Part shown: positions 1-7,108 of the stretch, piece after piece
How the letters are laid out: each line of letters starts with the position of its first letter
How positions within the stretch are numbered: the first letter of the stretch is position 1
NCBI GenBank assembly: GCA_045592745.1
Contig: JAZNVH010000028.1
Span: 1 to 11,274 of the forward strand
DNA length: 11,274 nt
Source: Aphodoplasma sp045592745
GTDB taxonomy: Bacteria > Bacillota > Clostridia > UBA1381 > UMGS1253
Direction: 5' to 3'
Position numbers and translations under genes: made by a program
The notes under the pieces: generated by a model
Told to the model about the DNA's origin: nothing
Seen by the model: the letters and a program-made list of their open reading frames with translations, nothing else
Database searches by the model: none

Positions 1-94
1 CTAATAACCCTAGATGGTGTTCACGCATATCCATTATAACACATAATTTGAATTCTGCGCTATACTTTTGATATTTCTTTCCTGTTTTACTCAT
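1..94 (-). CDS. IS3-family transposase OrfA, N-terminal fragment
   Basis: Translation from the ATG at 94-92 reads MSKTGKKYQKYSAEFKLCVI and then DMREHHLGLL up to the window edge. About 31 residues are visible. The YSAEFKL...DMREHHLG pattern is typical of the start of IS3-family OrfA, the helix-turn-helix protein that binds the element's ends and is usually joined to the OrfB DDE integrase domain by programmed frameshifting. OrfB is outside the window. A GGAGG ribosome binding site lies at 110-106, about 11 bases before the start, and is buried in a hairpin made by the IS end. The 3' part is cut by the window edge, so intactness cannot be judged. Confidence 0.75.
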   Translation of the reverse strand, partial: MSKTGKKYQKYSAEFKLCVIMDMREHHLGLL

Positions 95-98
95 AAAA

Positions 99-138
99 AT
101 ATGCACCTCCAAAAGTGTCTAACTTTTGGGGTGCATAT
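99..138 (-). promoter_or_regulatory. IS-end hairpin sequestering the orfA ribosome binding site
   Basis: Bases 99-116 and 122-138 are reverse complements over 17 bp with one bulged base (position 108) and a 5-base loop (117-121). In a minus-strand transcript the 3' arm contains the GGAGG of orfA (110-106), so the site is paired. The stem is followed directly by a run of five U, just before the orfA ATG. RNA entering from outside the element would carry the whole hairpin. A transcript starting inside the element, past the 5' arm, would not. The shape fits protection of a transposase gene from read-through expression, by blocking translation, terminating transcription or both. The fold is seen in the sequence; the function is inferred. 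Confidence 0.6.
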
Positions 139-173
139 CATTTGTGAAGTCCTTTTTTGTGCTGACTTTTGAA

Positions 174-710
174 TTAATAATTATAACCTGCGTCAATAAT
201 CTTCATATTAAAATCAACAAGCTCTGCTTTTGATGGTGGAACGCACTTTTCAAGTCCTCTTTTTAGCTCATCATAGCTTAAAACATCTGTTTCCTTTATA
301 AGCTTTCCAAGTATAATCATATTAGCCATTTTCGACGCATCCATATCAAGTGCCATCTGTGTAGCAGGGATATAAAATACGTTTACATCGTCACGCTCAA
401 CCTTTCTGTCGATAAGCGAGCTGTCAACAATGATTGTGCCGCCGCTTACAACGTCATTTTCAAACTTATCAAGCGAGGGCTTGTTCATAGCAATAAGAAC
501 ATTTGGCTCTGTTATAATCGGCGATCCAATCGGAGCATCCGAGATGATTACGTGGCAATTTGCTGTACCGCCGCGCATCTCAGGGCCGTATGACGGAAGC
601 CATGAAACCTCTTTATCACACATAAGACCGCCGTATGCAAGCACCTTTCCGGCAAAGAGGATACCCTGTCCGCCAAAGCCTGCTATAATAACTTCACTTG
701 TTTTACTCAT
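174..710 (-). CDS. korC: 2-oxoacid:ferredoxin oxidoreductase, gamma subunit (KorC/VorC type)
   Basis: This 178-residue protein is the gamma subunit of a coenzyme A-dependent 2-oxoacid:ferredoxin oxidoreductase, which decarboxylates a 2-oxoacid and passes the electrons to ferredoxin in the cytoplasm. The N-terminus has the family's nucleotide-like GFGGQG motif (residues 11-16), followed by PSYGPEMRGGTANC (39-52), a strong signature of this subunit. The length is normal for a separate gamma chain. The start ATG overlaps the korB stop codon (TAATG), with a purine-rich AGGGGGCGG upstream, so translation is probably coupled. It is the last gene of the NTPase-korD-korA-korB-korC operon. No convincing terminator lies between its stop and the insertion sequence at 140. 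The substrate (2-oxoglutarate or branched-chain 2-oxoacid) cannot be told from sequence alone. Confidence 0.93.
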   Translation of the reverse strand: MSKTSEVIIAGFGGQGILFAGKVLAYGGLMCDKEVSWLPSYGPEMRGGTANCHVIISDAPIGSPIITEPNVLIAMNKPSLDKFENDVVSGGTIIVDSSLIDRKVERDDVNVFYIPATQMALDMDASKMANMIILGKLIKETDVLSYDELKRGLEKCVPPSKAELVDFNMKIIDAGYNY

Positions 711-1456
711 TATTTGTCCGCCCCCTTATCTTTATACACTCCAAGAGGATATACATCCATCATGTTGTCGCGGAGCCACTGGATTGCTTCCTTCGGACTG
801 AGTCCCCAGTTTGTAGGACATGTTGAAAGTACTTCGACAATCGAAAAGCCTTTTTTATCAATCTGATACTCAAACGCCTTTTTAATCGCTGCTTTTGCCT
901 TTTTGATATTCTTGATATCATCTACACTTACACGCTCTGCATATGCAGTTCCGTCAAGTGTTGAAAGCATTTCACAAACTCTTATAGGATAACCCTGAGT
1001 TTCTGTCTTACGACCATACGGGGTTGTCTGTGTTACCTGACCTACAAGCGAGGTCGGCGCCATCTGGCCGCCTGTCATACCATAAATTGCATTATTTACA
1101 AATATTACTGTGATATTTTCGCCGCGTGTTGCCGCATGTACTGTTTCGGCAGTACCAATAGCTGCAAGGTCGCCGTCGCCCTGATATGTGAATACAACGT
1201 TATCTGTATTTGCTCTCTTTATGCCTGTAGCAACTGCAGGTGCACGTCCGTGCGCTGCCTGCTGCATATCACATTCAAAATAGTTATATGCAAAAACCGA
1301 GCATCCAACCGGTGCAACACCGATTGTCTTTCCCTCTATACCAAGCTCATCTATCGCCTCTGCAACAAGACGGTGAATAATGCCATGAGTACATCCGGGG
1401 CAATAGTGAAGCGAAACGTCACTTAGTGCATGAGGTCTTTTGAATACCTTAGCCAT
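710..1456 (-). CDS. korB: 2-oxoacid:ferredoxin oxidoreductase, beta subunit (thiamine diphosphate-binding)
   Basis: This 248-residue beta subunit binds thiamine diphosphate and, in the family, a [4Fe-4S] cluster that takes electrons from the cofactor. The TPP motif is GDGDLAAIG (93-101) followed by NNAIYGMTGGQ (121-131). Four cysteines, C19 and C22 (CPGC), C52 and C213, match the spacing of the cluster ligands known in this enzyme family. The start ATG overlaps the korA stop (TAATG), with GGAGGTG just upstream, so expression is coupled to the alpha subunit. The length is slightly short relative to some beta chains but complete. The class is secure. KorB, VorA and similar names are used for this type, and the substrate remains open. 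Confidence 0.93.
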   Translation of the reverse strand: MAKVFKRPHALSDVSLHYCPGCTHGIIHRLVAEAIDELGIEGKTIGVAPVGCSVFAYNYFECDMQQAAHGRAPAVATGIKRANTDNVVFTYQGDGDLAAIGTAETVHAATRGENITVIFVNNAIYGMTGGQMAPTSLVGQVTQTTPYGRKTETQGYPIRVCEMLSTLDGTAYAERVSVDDIKNIKKAKAAIKKAFEYQIDKKGFSIVEVLSTCPTNWGLSPKEAIQWLRDNMMDVYPLGVYKDKGADK

Positions 1457-2520
1457 TATTTCACACCTCCGTCTATCTCTTTAATCTTCTCAACAATTTC
1501 AGCAGGTGTGGGCACCATACCGCCCGTTCTGCCAAAGAAAAATACGTCTTTTTTGCCGTTTACTGCAAGCTTTACGTCCTCAACCATCTGACCTGTGCTC
1601 ATTTCAACCGACAAAAATGCTTTTGCCTTATCAGCAGCCTTACTAAACGCGTCGCTCGGGAACGGCCAAAGTGTAATCGGACGAATAAGTCCTGCCTTGA
1701 TGCCCTGTTCACGAAGTGTCTTTATTGCGTTTTTCGCAATTCTTGCCGTTGTACCGTATGCAGCTATAATATAGTCTGCATCATCAGTCATATATTCCTC
1801 TACGCGCGCCTCTTTTGCACGAACCACGTCATATTTTTTCTCACGCTCCCATACAAGCTCTTCAAGCTCGTCGGGTGTAATGTAGAGCGAATTTATGATA
1901 TTACGTTTTCTCTTCATCTTAGTACCTGTTGTTGCCCATGTCTTTTCAGGCACTTCGTACTTTTTAACGTCGTCAAATGAAATCGGCTCCATCATCTGAC
2001 CAAGCGCACCGTCGCCCATAATCATTACAGGCATACGATATATATCACCAAGGTCAAACGCGAGTGATGTAAGCTCTACCATTTCCTGTACCGAGCTTGG
2101 TGCAAGGACTATTAAATGATAGTCACCATGTCCGCCACCCTTTGTAGCCTGGAAATAATCTGACTGTGCGGGCTGAATTCCACCAAGGCCGGGGCCACCA
2201 CGTACAATATTAATAATAACGCACGGAAGGTCTGCACCGGCTATATATGAGATACCCTCCTGCTTAAGGCTTACTCCGGGGCTTGATGAGCTGGTCATAA
2301 CTCTTGCGCCCGCGCCTGCAGCACCATATACCATATTAATTGCCGCAACCTCACTTTCAGCCTGTAAAAACAGACCGTCAACCTTTGGCATCTTCTTTGC
2401 CATATATGCGGCAAGCTCTGTCTGTGGCGTAATCGGATAGCCAAAAAACAAGCGACAACCTGCCTGTATAGCAGCCTCAGCCAAAGCTTCATTTCCCTTC
2501 ATTAAAACTTTATCTGACAT
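1456..2520 (-). CDS. korA: 2-oxoacid:ferredoxin oxidoreductase, alpha subunit (KorA/VorB type)
   Basis: This 354-residue alpha subunit carries the pyrimidine-binding half of the thiamine diphosphate site and much of the substrate pocket. Visible landmarks are FFGYPITPQTE (25-35), QAESEVAA (53-60), TSSSSPG (76-82) and RGGPGLGG (107-114), all typical of separate alpha chains. The C-terminal third, ending in GRTGGMVPTP, looks like the transketolase C-terminal-type domain. The YPITPQTE form resembles proteins usually annotated as VorB (branched-chain 2-oxoacid), but 2-oxoglutarate enzymes are close relatives, so the symbol is provisional. The ATG is preceded by GGAGGG at good spacing. It lies 27 bp after korD and overlaps korB by one base. 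Confidence 0.93.
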   Translation of the reverse strand: MSDKVLMKGNEALAEAAIQAGCRLFFGYPITPQTELAAYMAKKMPKVDGLFLQAESEVAAINMVYGAAGAGARVMTSSSSPGVSLKQEGISYIAGADLPCVIINIVRGGPGLGGIQPAQSDYFQATKGGGHGDYHLIVLAPSSVQEMVELTSLAFDLGDIYRMPVMIMGDGALGQMMEPISFDDVKKYEVPEKTWATTGTKMKRKRNIINSLYITPDELEELVWEREKKYDVVRAKEARVEEYMTDDADYIIAAYGTTARIAKNAIKTLREQGIKAGLIRPITLWPFPSDAFSKAADKAKAFLSVEMSTGQMVEDVKLAVNGKKDVFFFGRTGGMVPTPAEIVEKIKEIDGGVK

Positions 2521-2547
2521 TTTTTATCCCTCCAAAACACTTCTACA

Positions 2548-2754
2548 TTATTTTTCAACTTCGATTACACAATCGGGACACATTGTAGCACAAAATGCAC
2601 AGCCTATGCACTTATCCTGCTCGATTACCTGTGCAGGATGAAATCCCTTTGCATTCATTTCATCTTTACTCATGACTACAATCTTTTTAGGGCAAACTGT
2701 TGTACAAAGCTCACAGCCTTTACATCTGTCCTTATCAAAAGTAACCTTTGCCAT
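2548..2754 (-). CDS. korD: Ferredoxin-like delta subunit, two [4Fe-4S] clusters
   Basis: This 68-residue protein is an 8Fe ferredoxin with two CxxCxxCxxxC(P) motifs: C11, C14, C17, C21 and C49, C52, C55, C59. A ninth cysteine, C62, lies just after the second motif. In four-subunit 2-oxoacid oxidoreductases this delta chain relays electrons from the beta-subunit cluster to free ferredoxin. The ATG at 2754 has AGAGGTG about 9 bases upstream. It lies 24 bp after the NTPase gene and 27 bp before korA, consistent with one transcript. The order delta-alpha-beta-gamma is common for this enzyme in Firmicutes. The assignment as a dedicated subunit, rather than a free ferredoxin, rests on this context. 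Confidence 0.92.
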   Translation of the reverse strand: MAKVTFDKDRCKGCELCTTVCPKKIVVMSKDEMNAKGFHPAQVIEQDKCIGCAFCATMCPDCVIEVEK

Positions 2755-2778
2755 ATAAATAACACCTCTTTCCCAATA

Positions 2779-3441
2779 TTAAAAAGATAATTTTAAATAT
2801 AATGAAAGCCCAAACGCCTTTTTCCCAAGGTCTTCAGGCAGTTTTAAGACGATTTCTTCACTTGCCGAAACGTATGTGTAATCAAGCCCCGTAAGCTTTG
2901 ATATTTCACTTACAAGCGCATCGCCAAAAATTACATCCTCTACGCCAGACTCTGCGGCAAGATTTGTATTATTAATAAGATTTGTTATCGAAAGTCTTGA
3001 CGCCCGTTCGATATCTGCCATATATTCAAGCGTATCAGATGCGCTCGCAGTAAGTGGACGCCTTGCATTAATTACAAAAAACATCCTGTATCCCTCGCGC
3101 TCGAAAAGATGTTTATATGCACCAAGTGCATATGCTCCATCCTCGTCGCCGCCCACATCAAATACAATTGTGCTGTCCTTATCTTCAAATACAGACAAAA
3201 TATCAGCAGGTATCATCTGCATTTCAAGATTTGAATTTGCAAATGTCGGCGCTATAACGCGTATCCCATACGATTCAAGCTCTTTTTTTGCATCAAGTGT
3301 GCGAAAATATGTGTTTACAATGTCGCAGTCAACAATCGTAACCTTTTTTCCCTCTTTTGCCTTGCGTATTGCGAAATTTATTGAAACCTCTGTTTTGCCG
3401 CTACCAAAGTGTCCGACAAAAATATTTATCCTCGGCTCCAT
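2779..3441 (-). CDS. Uncharacterised MinD/CobQ-like P-loop ATPase linked to the kor operon
   Basis: I choose the ATG at 3441 because it follows GGAGGTG at ideal spacing and starts just before the nucleotide-binding fold; the frame is open 22 codons further upstream, but without a better site. The protein is 220 residues. The P-loop is GHFGSGKT (10-17), followed by VDCD (37-40), the usual acidic switch segment of SIMIBI-class ATPases, and by DVGGDEDG (95-102) as the Walker B-like region. There are no membrane segments and no cysteine cluster. It is the first gene of the operon with korDABC and ends only 24 bp before korD. A role in assembling or regulating the iron-sulfur oxidoreductase is possible by analogy with other SIMIBI ATPases, but nothing in the sequence proves it. 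Confidence 0.8.
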   Translation of the reverse strand: MEPRINIFVGHFGSGKTEVSINFAIRKAKEGKKVTIVDCDIVNTYFRTLDAKKELESYGIRVIAPTFANSNLEMQMIPADILSVFEDKDSTIVFDVGGDEDGAYALGAYKHLFEREGYRMFFVINARRPLTASASDTLEYMADIERASRLSITNLINNTNLAAESGVEDVIFGDALVSEISKLTGLDYTYVSASEEIVLKLPEDLGKKAFGLSLYLKLSF

Positions 3442-3468
3442 CACACACCTCCGTCCATTTAAAGCCAC

Positions 3469-3497
3469 ATTTTTTAATATCTCAAAGCACATATCAA
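3469..3497 (-). promoter_or_regulatory. Candidate promoter of the NTPase-korDABC operon
   Basis: On the minus strand TTGATA (3497-3492) and AAAAAT (3474-3469) are spaced by 17 bp. A start of transcription near 3462 would leave about 20 bases before the ATG at 3441. The -10 element is weak (4 of 6), and the -35 overlaps the U-run of the preceding terminator. A second pair, TTGAGA (3485-3480) and TTAAAT (3462-3457), would start inside the ribosome binding site and is less likely. Confidence 0.3.
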
Positions 3498-3527
3498 AAA
3501 AGGGCAACCCCTGAAGCTGACCCTTTT
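3498..3527 (-). terminator. Rho-independent terminator of the nadK-argR-recN-rseC operon
   Basis: On the minus strand, AAAAGGG (3527-3521) pairs with CCCUUUU (3504-3498). The stem continues inside as CAGC with GUUG (one G-U pair, one bulge). The stem is followed by further U residues. It lies about 20 bp past the stop of the RseC-like gene and ahead of the NTPase start, so it separates the two minus-strand operons. Confidence 0.8.
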
Positions 3528-3547
3528 ATTTTATCACAAAATTAATT

Positions 3548-3961
3548 TTAGTGCAACACCTTAGTTATACGTATTTCGTATTTTTTGCTATTTTTGAGCA
3601 ATTTATCGACTAATTTCGCAGAAAAAAAGACTAAAAATGCAGCTATCAAAGCAGAAAGTATGCTTATCGGCTCGCTGTGTGAGACAGCGTCTGCAATAAA
3701 ATACGCAAAAAACATTGCCACAAGCGGCACAAGATACAAAATTGCCGCCATAAAAAGTACGCGCTTATCCTCCATTTCAAGAACTGCCATATCTCCTATA
3801 TTGGCATTTCCGCATCCGTCAAAGCGTGCTCTTACTTTCTGCGCACTTGGCTTGCAACCCCCCTTACAAGAACCGCAATTTTCACCGCACATACTCGTCT
3901 TTGCAACCAAAAGCGTCGCATATTCTCTATCTATTGAAATAATTTTTCCTACCTGTTTCAT
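3548..3961 (-). CDS. RseC/MucC-like membrane protein with a cysteine cluster
   Basis: This 137-residue protein has the layout of the RseC/MucC family. A short N-terminal cytoplasmic part contains the cluster C25, C29, C32, C36 (CGENCGSCKGGC). Two hydrophobic segments follow, at roughly 69-88 and 97-115 (cores VLFMAAILYLVPLVAMFFAY and ISILSALIAAFLVFF), and then a basic tail. In proteobacteria RseC works with sigma-E control and with the SoxR-reducing Rsx/Rnf electron transport system; in Clostridia the role is not well defined. The four cysteines could bind a metal or take part in redox chemistry, which is an inference. The ATG lies one base beyond the recN stop, so it is in the same operon. 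The ribosome binding site (AAGGAAG) is weak and rather distant. Confidence 0.8.
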   Translation of the reverse strand: MKQVGKIISIDREYATLLVAKTSMCGENCGSCKGGCKPSAQKVRARFDGCGNANIGDMAVLEMEDKRVLFMAAILYLVPLVAMFFAYFIADAVSHSEPISILSALIAAFLVFFSAKLVDKLLKNSKKYEIRITKVLH

Positions 3962-3962
3962 A

Positions 3963-5651
3963 CTATTTTAACTCTTCCTTCATTTTAAGCGCATCACATC
4001 TCAGCTGCTTTGCATGCGCACGCGTTGTATCGCTTATCTCAAGTGCTCCCATAATTCTTGAAAGCTCCTCTATTTGTTCCTGTTCGTCAAGAAGACTGAT
4101 ATGCGTCGAGGACATACCATCTTTTTCTTCTTTTTTTATAAGATAGTGGTTGTCTGCCGCACAAGCTATCTGTGCAAGATGCGTTATACATATAACCTGC
4201 CTGCGTTTTGCAATTTTGCAAAGCTTTTCAGCAATTTTTCCTGCCGCACGTCCCGACACTCCTGTATCAATTTCATCAAAAATAAGCGTAGCAACGTCAT
4301 CTGCGTCAGCAAGCACCGCTTTTAGCGCAAGCATAATGCGTGAAAGCTCGCCGCCCGACGCAATTTTTGAAAGCGGTTTTAATGGCTCGCCCGGATTTGT
4401 CGAAATCAAAAACTCTACATTATCTATACCATCCTGACCATAATCTGACAAATGCTCTAACTGCACCAAAAACTCTACTTTTGCCATATCAAGCTCGCCA
4501 AGCTCTTTTGATACAAGCTCTTCAAACCGCTTTTTCGCCTCAGCACGCAATGCACTTAATCTGTTTGCAGCTTCTTTAAGTTTTTCTTCGCACTCGCCAA
4601 GCTGAGCACGTACACTTTCGGCATCTTCTCCGCTGCCTGTAAGAATGTCAAGTTCTTCGTGCATCTTTTTATTAAGATTTATAATCTCACTGATATCTTG
4701 TCCATATTTTCGCTTTATAGATGATAAAAGCGCCAGCCGCTCCTGAACCTCTAAAAGGCGCTCGCCATCAAATTCGAGGCTGTCGCGCCTTGAGCGAAGA
4801 AGTGATGCTATATCTGCTACTCTGTATACAACATCGGAAAGCTCATCTTTTGCCTCTTTAAGTTCTTCGTCAAAATCACTTGCATCCGAAAGCGATGAAA
4901 GCGCTGCCGAAAGTGCATCATATGCCGTAAATTCACCATCATAGAGCACCGAGTACGAATTTGAGAGCGATTTTATTACATCCTCGGCATTTGAGAGAAG
5001 CTTTTCTTCCGAAATAAGCTGTTCTTCCTCGCCATCTGCAAGGCACGCCTTGTCAAGCTCAGAAGTACGAAAGCTTAAAAAATCGATTCTTTCAAGTCTG
5101 TTTTGCTCTCCGTTTTCAAGGCTTTCAAGTTTTTTTAAAAGCTGTGTGTACTTTTCATAAATATCAAAATATTCTTTTTTTGCCCGCGCTATTTTATCTT
5201 TGCCAAAATTGTCAAGAAACTCTATGTGCGCCGACGGTGACAACAGTCTTTGATTGTCATGCTGACCATGAATATCAACTAAAAATGCGCCCATATGACG
5301 AAGCACTGACGAAGGCACAACAGCCGAATTTATACGGCATGTGCTTTTTCCGTTCTCATTTATGCGTCTTGTAAGCATAAGTGTATCATCATCTTCGAGC
5401 GCATCATACTCCTCGGCATAGGTCAGGGCCTTTTTGCCGGCATCTTCAAAAATCGCCTGTATAACAGCGTTTTGCTTGCCATATCGCACAAGCTCACGTC
5501 CGCCGCGCTCACCAAGAATCATATTTATAGAATCTATTACAATTGATTTTCCGGCACCAGTCTCGCCCGTAAGCACATTAAGCCCCTCTCCAAGCGTAAT
5601 ATCCGTTTCATCAATTACGGCAACATTTTTTATGTTAAGCTGTGTAAGCAC
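3963..5651 (-). CDS. recN: DNA repair protein RecN (SMC-like ATPase)
   Basis: This 562-residue SMC-like protein acts early in repair of DNA double-strand breaks and helps RecA-dependent recombination. The N-terminal ATPase half contains the Walker A motif GETGAGKS (29-36) and the conserved opening LTQLNIKNVAVID. A long, charged coiled-coil middle follows. The C-terminal half has the ABC signature ASGGELSR (near 431-438) and Walker B LIFDEIDTGVSG (near 456-467). The length is normal for the family. The start codon is GTG at 5651, chosen because it begins the conserved N-terminus and follows a GGGGTGAGG ribosome binding site that overlaps the end of argR, six bases away. Its place after argR is standard in Clostridia. 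No SOS box is evident in the short gap. Confidence 0.97.
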   Translation of the reverse strand: MLTQLNIKNVAVIDETDITLGEGLNVLTGETGAGKSIVIDSINMILGERGGRELVRYGKQNAVIQAIFEDAGKKALTYAEEYDALEDDDTLMLTRRINENGKSTCRINSAVVPSSVLRHMGAFLVDIHGQHDNQRLLSPSAHIEFLDNFGKDKIARAKKEYFDIYEKYTQLLKKLESLENGEQNRLERIDFLSFRTSELDKACLADGEEEQLISEEKLLSNAEDVIKSLSNSYSVLYDGEFTAYDALSAALSSLSDASDFDEELKEAKDELSDVVYRVADIASLLRSRRDSLEFDGERLLEVQERLALLSSIKRKYGQDISEIINLNKKMHEELDILTGSGEDAESVRAQLGECEEKLKEAANRLSALRAEAKKRFEELVSKELGELDMAKVEFLVQLEHLSDYGQDGIDNVEFLISTNPGEPLKPLSKIASGGELSRIMLALKAVLADADDVATLIFDEIDTGVSGRAAGKIAEKLCKIAKRRQVICITHLAQIACAADNHYLIKKEEKDGMSSTHISLLDEQEQIEELSRIMGALEISDTTRAHAKQLRCDALKMKEELK

Positions 5652-5657
5652 CTATCC

Positions 5658-6122
5658 TCACCCCTTTGAGTGTTTTCCCTCCTGCATTTGACGAAGCACA
5701 GACGTAAGAGAAAGAGCAGCACTTTCTGATTCTGTTACAATAATTATTGTATCATCGCCCGCAATCGAACCTAAAATTCTGTTTCCCACAGAGCTGTCAA
5801 TCGCCGCTGCAGCCGCCTGCGCCATACCGGCAAGCGTCTTAATTACGATTGTATGAAGTGCATACTCGATGCTTATAACCGACTGTGAAAATATCGACAT
5901 ATGCTTTGATGTGTGTGAAACAACATTTGTAGGCAAAGCATAACGATATCCGTTTGCGCCGGCTGACACCTTCACAAGCCCAAGCTCCTTTATATCACGC
6001 GACACAGTCGCCTGAGTCACATTAAAACCAAACTCACACAATTTTTCTGTAAGTGCGCTCTGTGTAACCGTGTCATTTTGTGAGATTATATCAAGTATCT
6101 TTGCATGTCTTTTATTTTTCAT
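5658..6122 (-). CDS. argR: Arginine repressor ArgR
   Basis: I use the ATG at 6122, which follows GGAG at about 9 bases and gives a 154-residue protein, normal for ArgR; the frame is open for 31 further codons upstream, but those codons overlap nadK. The N-terminal winged helix includes TQATVSRDIKELGLVKV (36-52), the DNA-recognition region. The C-terminal oligomerisation and arginine-binding domain ends with GSIAGDDT (118-125), the motif whose aspartates contact arginine. ArgR/AhrC represses arginine biosynthesis genes and can activate catabolism as an arginine-bound hexamer. In Clostridia it is commonly encoded between nadK and recN, as here. No clear ARG box was seen at the operon promoter, so autoregulation is not supported by the window. 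Confidence 0.96.
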   Translation of the reverse strand: MKNKRHAKILDIISQNDTVTQSALTEKLCEFGFNVTQATVSRDIKELGLVKVSAGANGYRYALPTNVVSHTSKHMSIFSQSVISIEYALHTIVIKTLAGMAQAAAAAIDSSVGNRILGSIAGDDTIIIVTESESAALSLTSVLRQMQEGKHSKG

Positions 6123-6156
6123 ATTAATTTCTCCGTTCTTTTTTTGAGACAAACTT

Positions 6157-7020
6157 TTACCTTGCCACTCCGCGCTCATTAAGTTTTTGACGTATCGTAT
6201 CGTAAAAAGTTGCATCTGTAATTTTTATAAGCTTCATTGTATACTCAGACTTTGATGCACGAACAACATCGCCTGGCGCAAGATTTATTCCCTGCTTTCC
6301 GTCAGCACTTACAAATGCGCCCTCATCATCATAACCCTCTTCAAGCTCTACCATAAGCTCTTTTGCAAGCGGCACTGCCATTGGACGTGTACGCATAGTA
6401 TGAGGACACACCGGCGTTATAAGCATTGCCTCGAGCGACGGATCAATTATTGGACCGCCCGCTGACAAGGAATATCCTGTCGAGCCTGTCGGGGTAGAAA
6501 GAATAACACCATCTGCCGCAAACGAATCGAGAAGATGATTATCTATCGTTGTACGAAGTCTTAATATACGCGAAAACGATGCACGCGCAACCACTATATC
6601 GTTTAATGCATGAAACGTTTGTATGCTCTTTGCGTCGCGGTATATGTCAGCACGTATCATAACACGATTTTCAATTTTGAAGTTATCCGACAAAAGCCTT
6701 GTCACTGCATACTCCATATCGGAAGGTTCAATTTCTGCTAAAAAGCCAAGATGACCAAGATTTATTCCGAGTACGGGTACATCATAGCCCAAGGCCTCGT
6801 TTGCAACAGCCAAAATCGTGCCGTCACCGCCAAGTGCAATTGCAATATCCGCTTTTATAAAAAGCTCTTTATCATCTGCATAACACACATCTTCTCCAAT
6901 ATCAGTATGCTTTTTTGAAAGCAGAACTTTTGCACGCGAGCCTATTATATTAATAAGCTCTTTTGTATATTTATAATTTTTATCACGATCCGAGTTTGGT
7001 ATAAGAGCAATATTTTTCAT
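6157..7020 (-). CDS. nadK: NAD kinase
   Basis: This 287-residue cytoplasmic enzyme phosphorylates NAD to NADP. Diagnostic motifs are GGDGT (64-68), GINLGHLGFL (85-94), ALNDIVV (138-144) and TPTGSTGYSLSAGGPI (176-191), which form the ATP- and NAD-binding sites. The length fits bacterial NAD kinases. I start it at the ATG at 7020, preceded by AGGGGGG; a TTG one codon upstream is in frame but unnecessary. It is the first gene of the nadK-argR-recN operon, 34 bp before argR. A promoter with a perfect -10 box lies just upstream. The dxs and tlyA genes that often precede nadK in Clostridia are absent here; an outward-facing permease gene is found instead. Confidence 0.96.
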   Translation of the reverse strand: MKNIALIPNSDRDKNYKYTKELINIIGSRAKVLLSKKHTDIGEDVCYADDKELFIKADIAIALGGDGTILAVANEALGYDVPVLGINLGHLGFLAEIEPSDMEYAVTRLLSDNFKIENRVMIRADIYRDAKSIQTFHALNDIVVARASFSRILRLRTTIDNHLLDSFAADGVILSTPTGSTGYSLSAGGPIIDPSLEAMLITPVCPHTMRTRPMAVPLAKELMVELEEGYDDEGAFVSADGKQGINLAPGDVVRASKSEYTMKLIKITDATFYDTIRQKLNERGVAR

Positions 7021-7043
7021 CAAAATGCCCCCCTTTATTACCT

Positions 7044-7072
7044 ATTATATATAATTGTTGAGCTAAGCGCAA
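7044..7072 (-). promoter_or_regulatory. Promoter of the nadK-argR-recN operon
   Basis: On the minus strand TTGCGC (7072-7067) and TATAAT (7049-7044) are spaced by 17 bp. The -10 box is a perfect consensus; the -35 matches only in its first three bases. Transcription would begin near 7037, leaving a leader of about 17 bases that includes the nadK ribosome binding site. Confidence 0.6.
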
Positions 7073-7108
7073 GAGAATTTTTAAATTAATACAGTTATAT
7101 TTTAAATA

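Larger units (their letters stand above)
1..140 (-). mobile_element. End of an IS3-family (IS150-like) insertion sequence, truncated by the window edge
   Basis: Read on the minus strand, the element opens with TGATATGCACCCC and continues AAAAGTTAGAC. This resembles IS150-type terminal repeats, which start with TG and carry a GCACCC block a few bases in. An orfA start follows at position 94. I place the outer tip at about position 140, where the plus strand ends in CA; an alternative tip at 135 is possible. Only one end lies in the window, so the opposite inverted repeat and the target-site duplication cannot be checked. The element lies about 33 bp downstream of the korC stop codon and in the same orientation as that operon. 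The family assignment is good; the exact boundary is an inference. Confidence 0.72.

Noticed and set aside
430..801. Open frame of 123 codons on the plus strand
   Set aside because: It lies antisense to korC and korB, has no ribosome binding site and no recognisable protein pattern.
3439..3507. Longer NTPase starting at 3507
   Set aside because: The extra 22 residues include the terminator/promoter region and lack a good ribosome binding site; the ATG at 3441 has GGAGGTG at the right distance.
3170..3514. Open frame of 114 codons on the plus strand
   Set aside because: It is antisense to the NTPase gene and runs through the operon terminator; a shadow frame.
3585..3971. Open frame of 128 codons on the plus strand
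   Set aside because: It is a complement of the RseC-like gene, whose cysteine cluster and membrane helices show the true strand.
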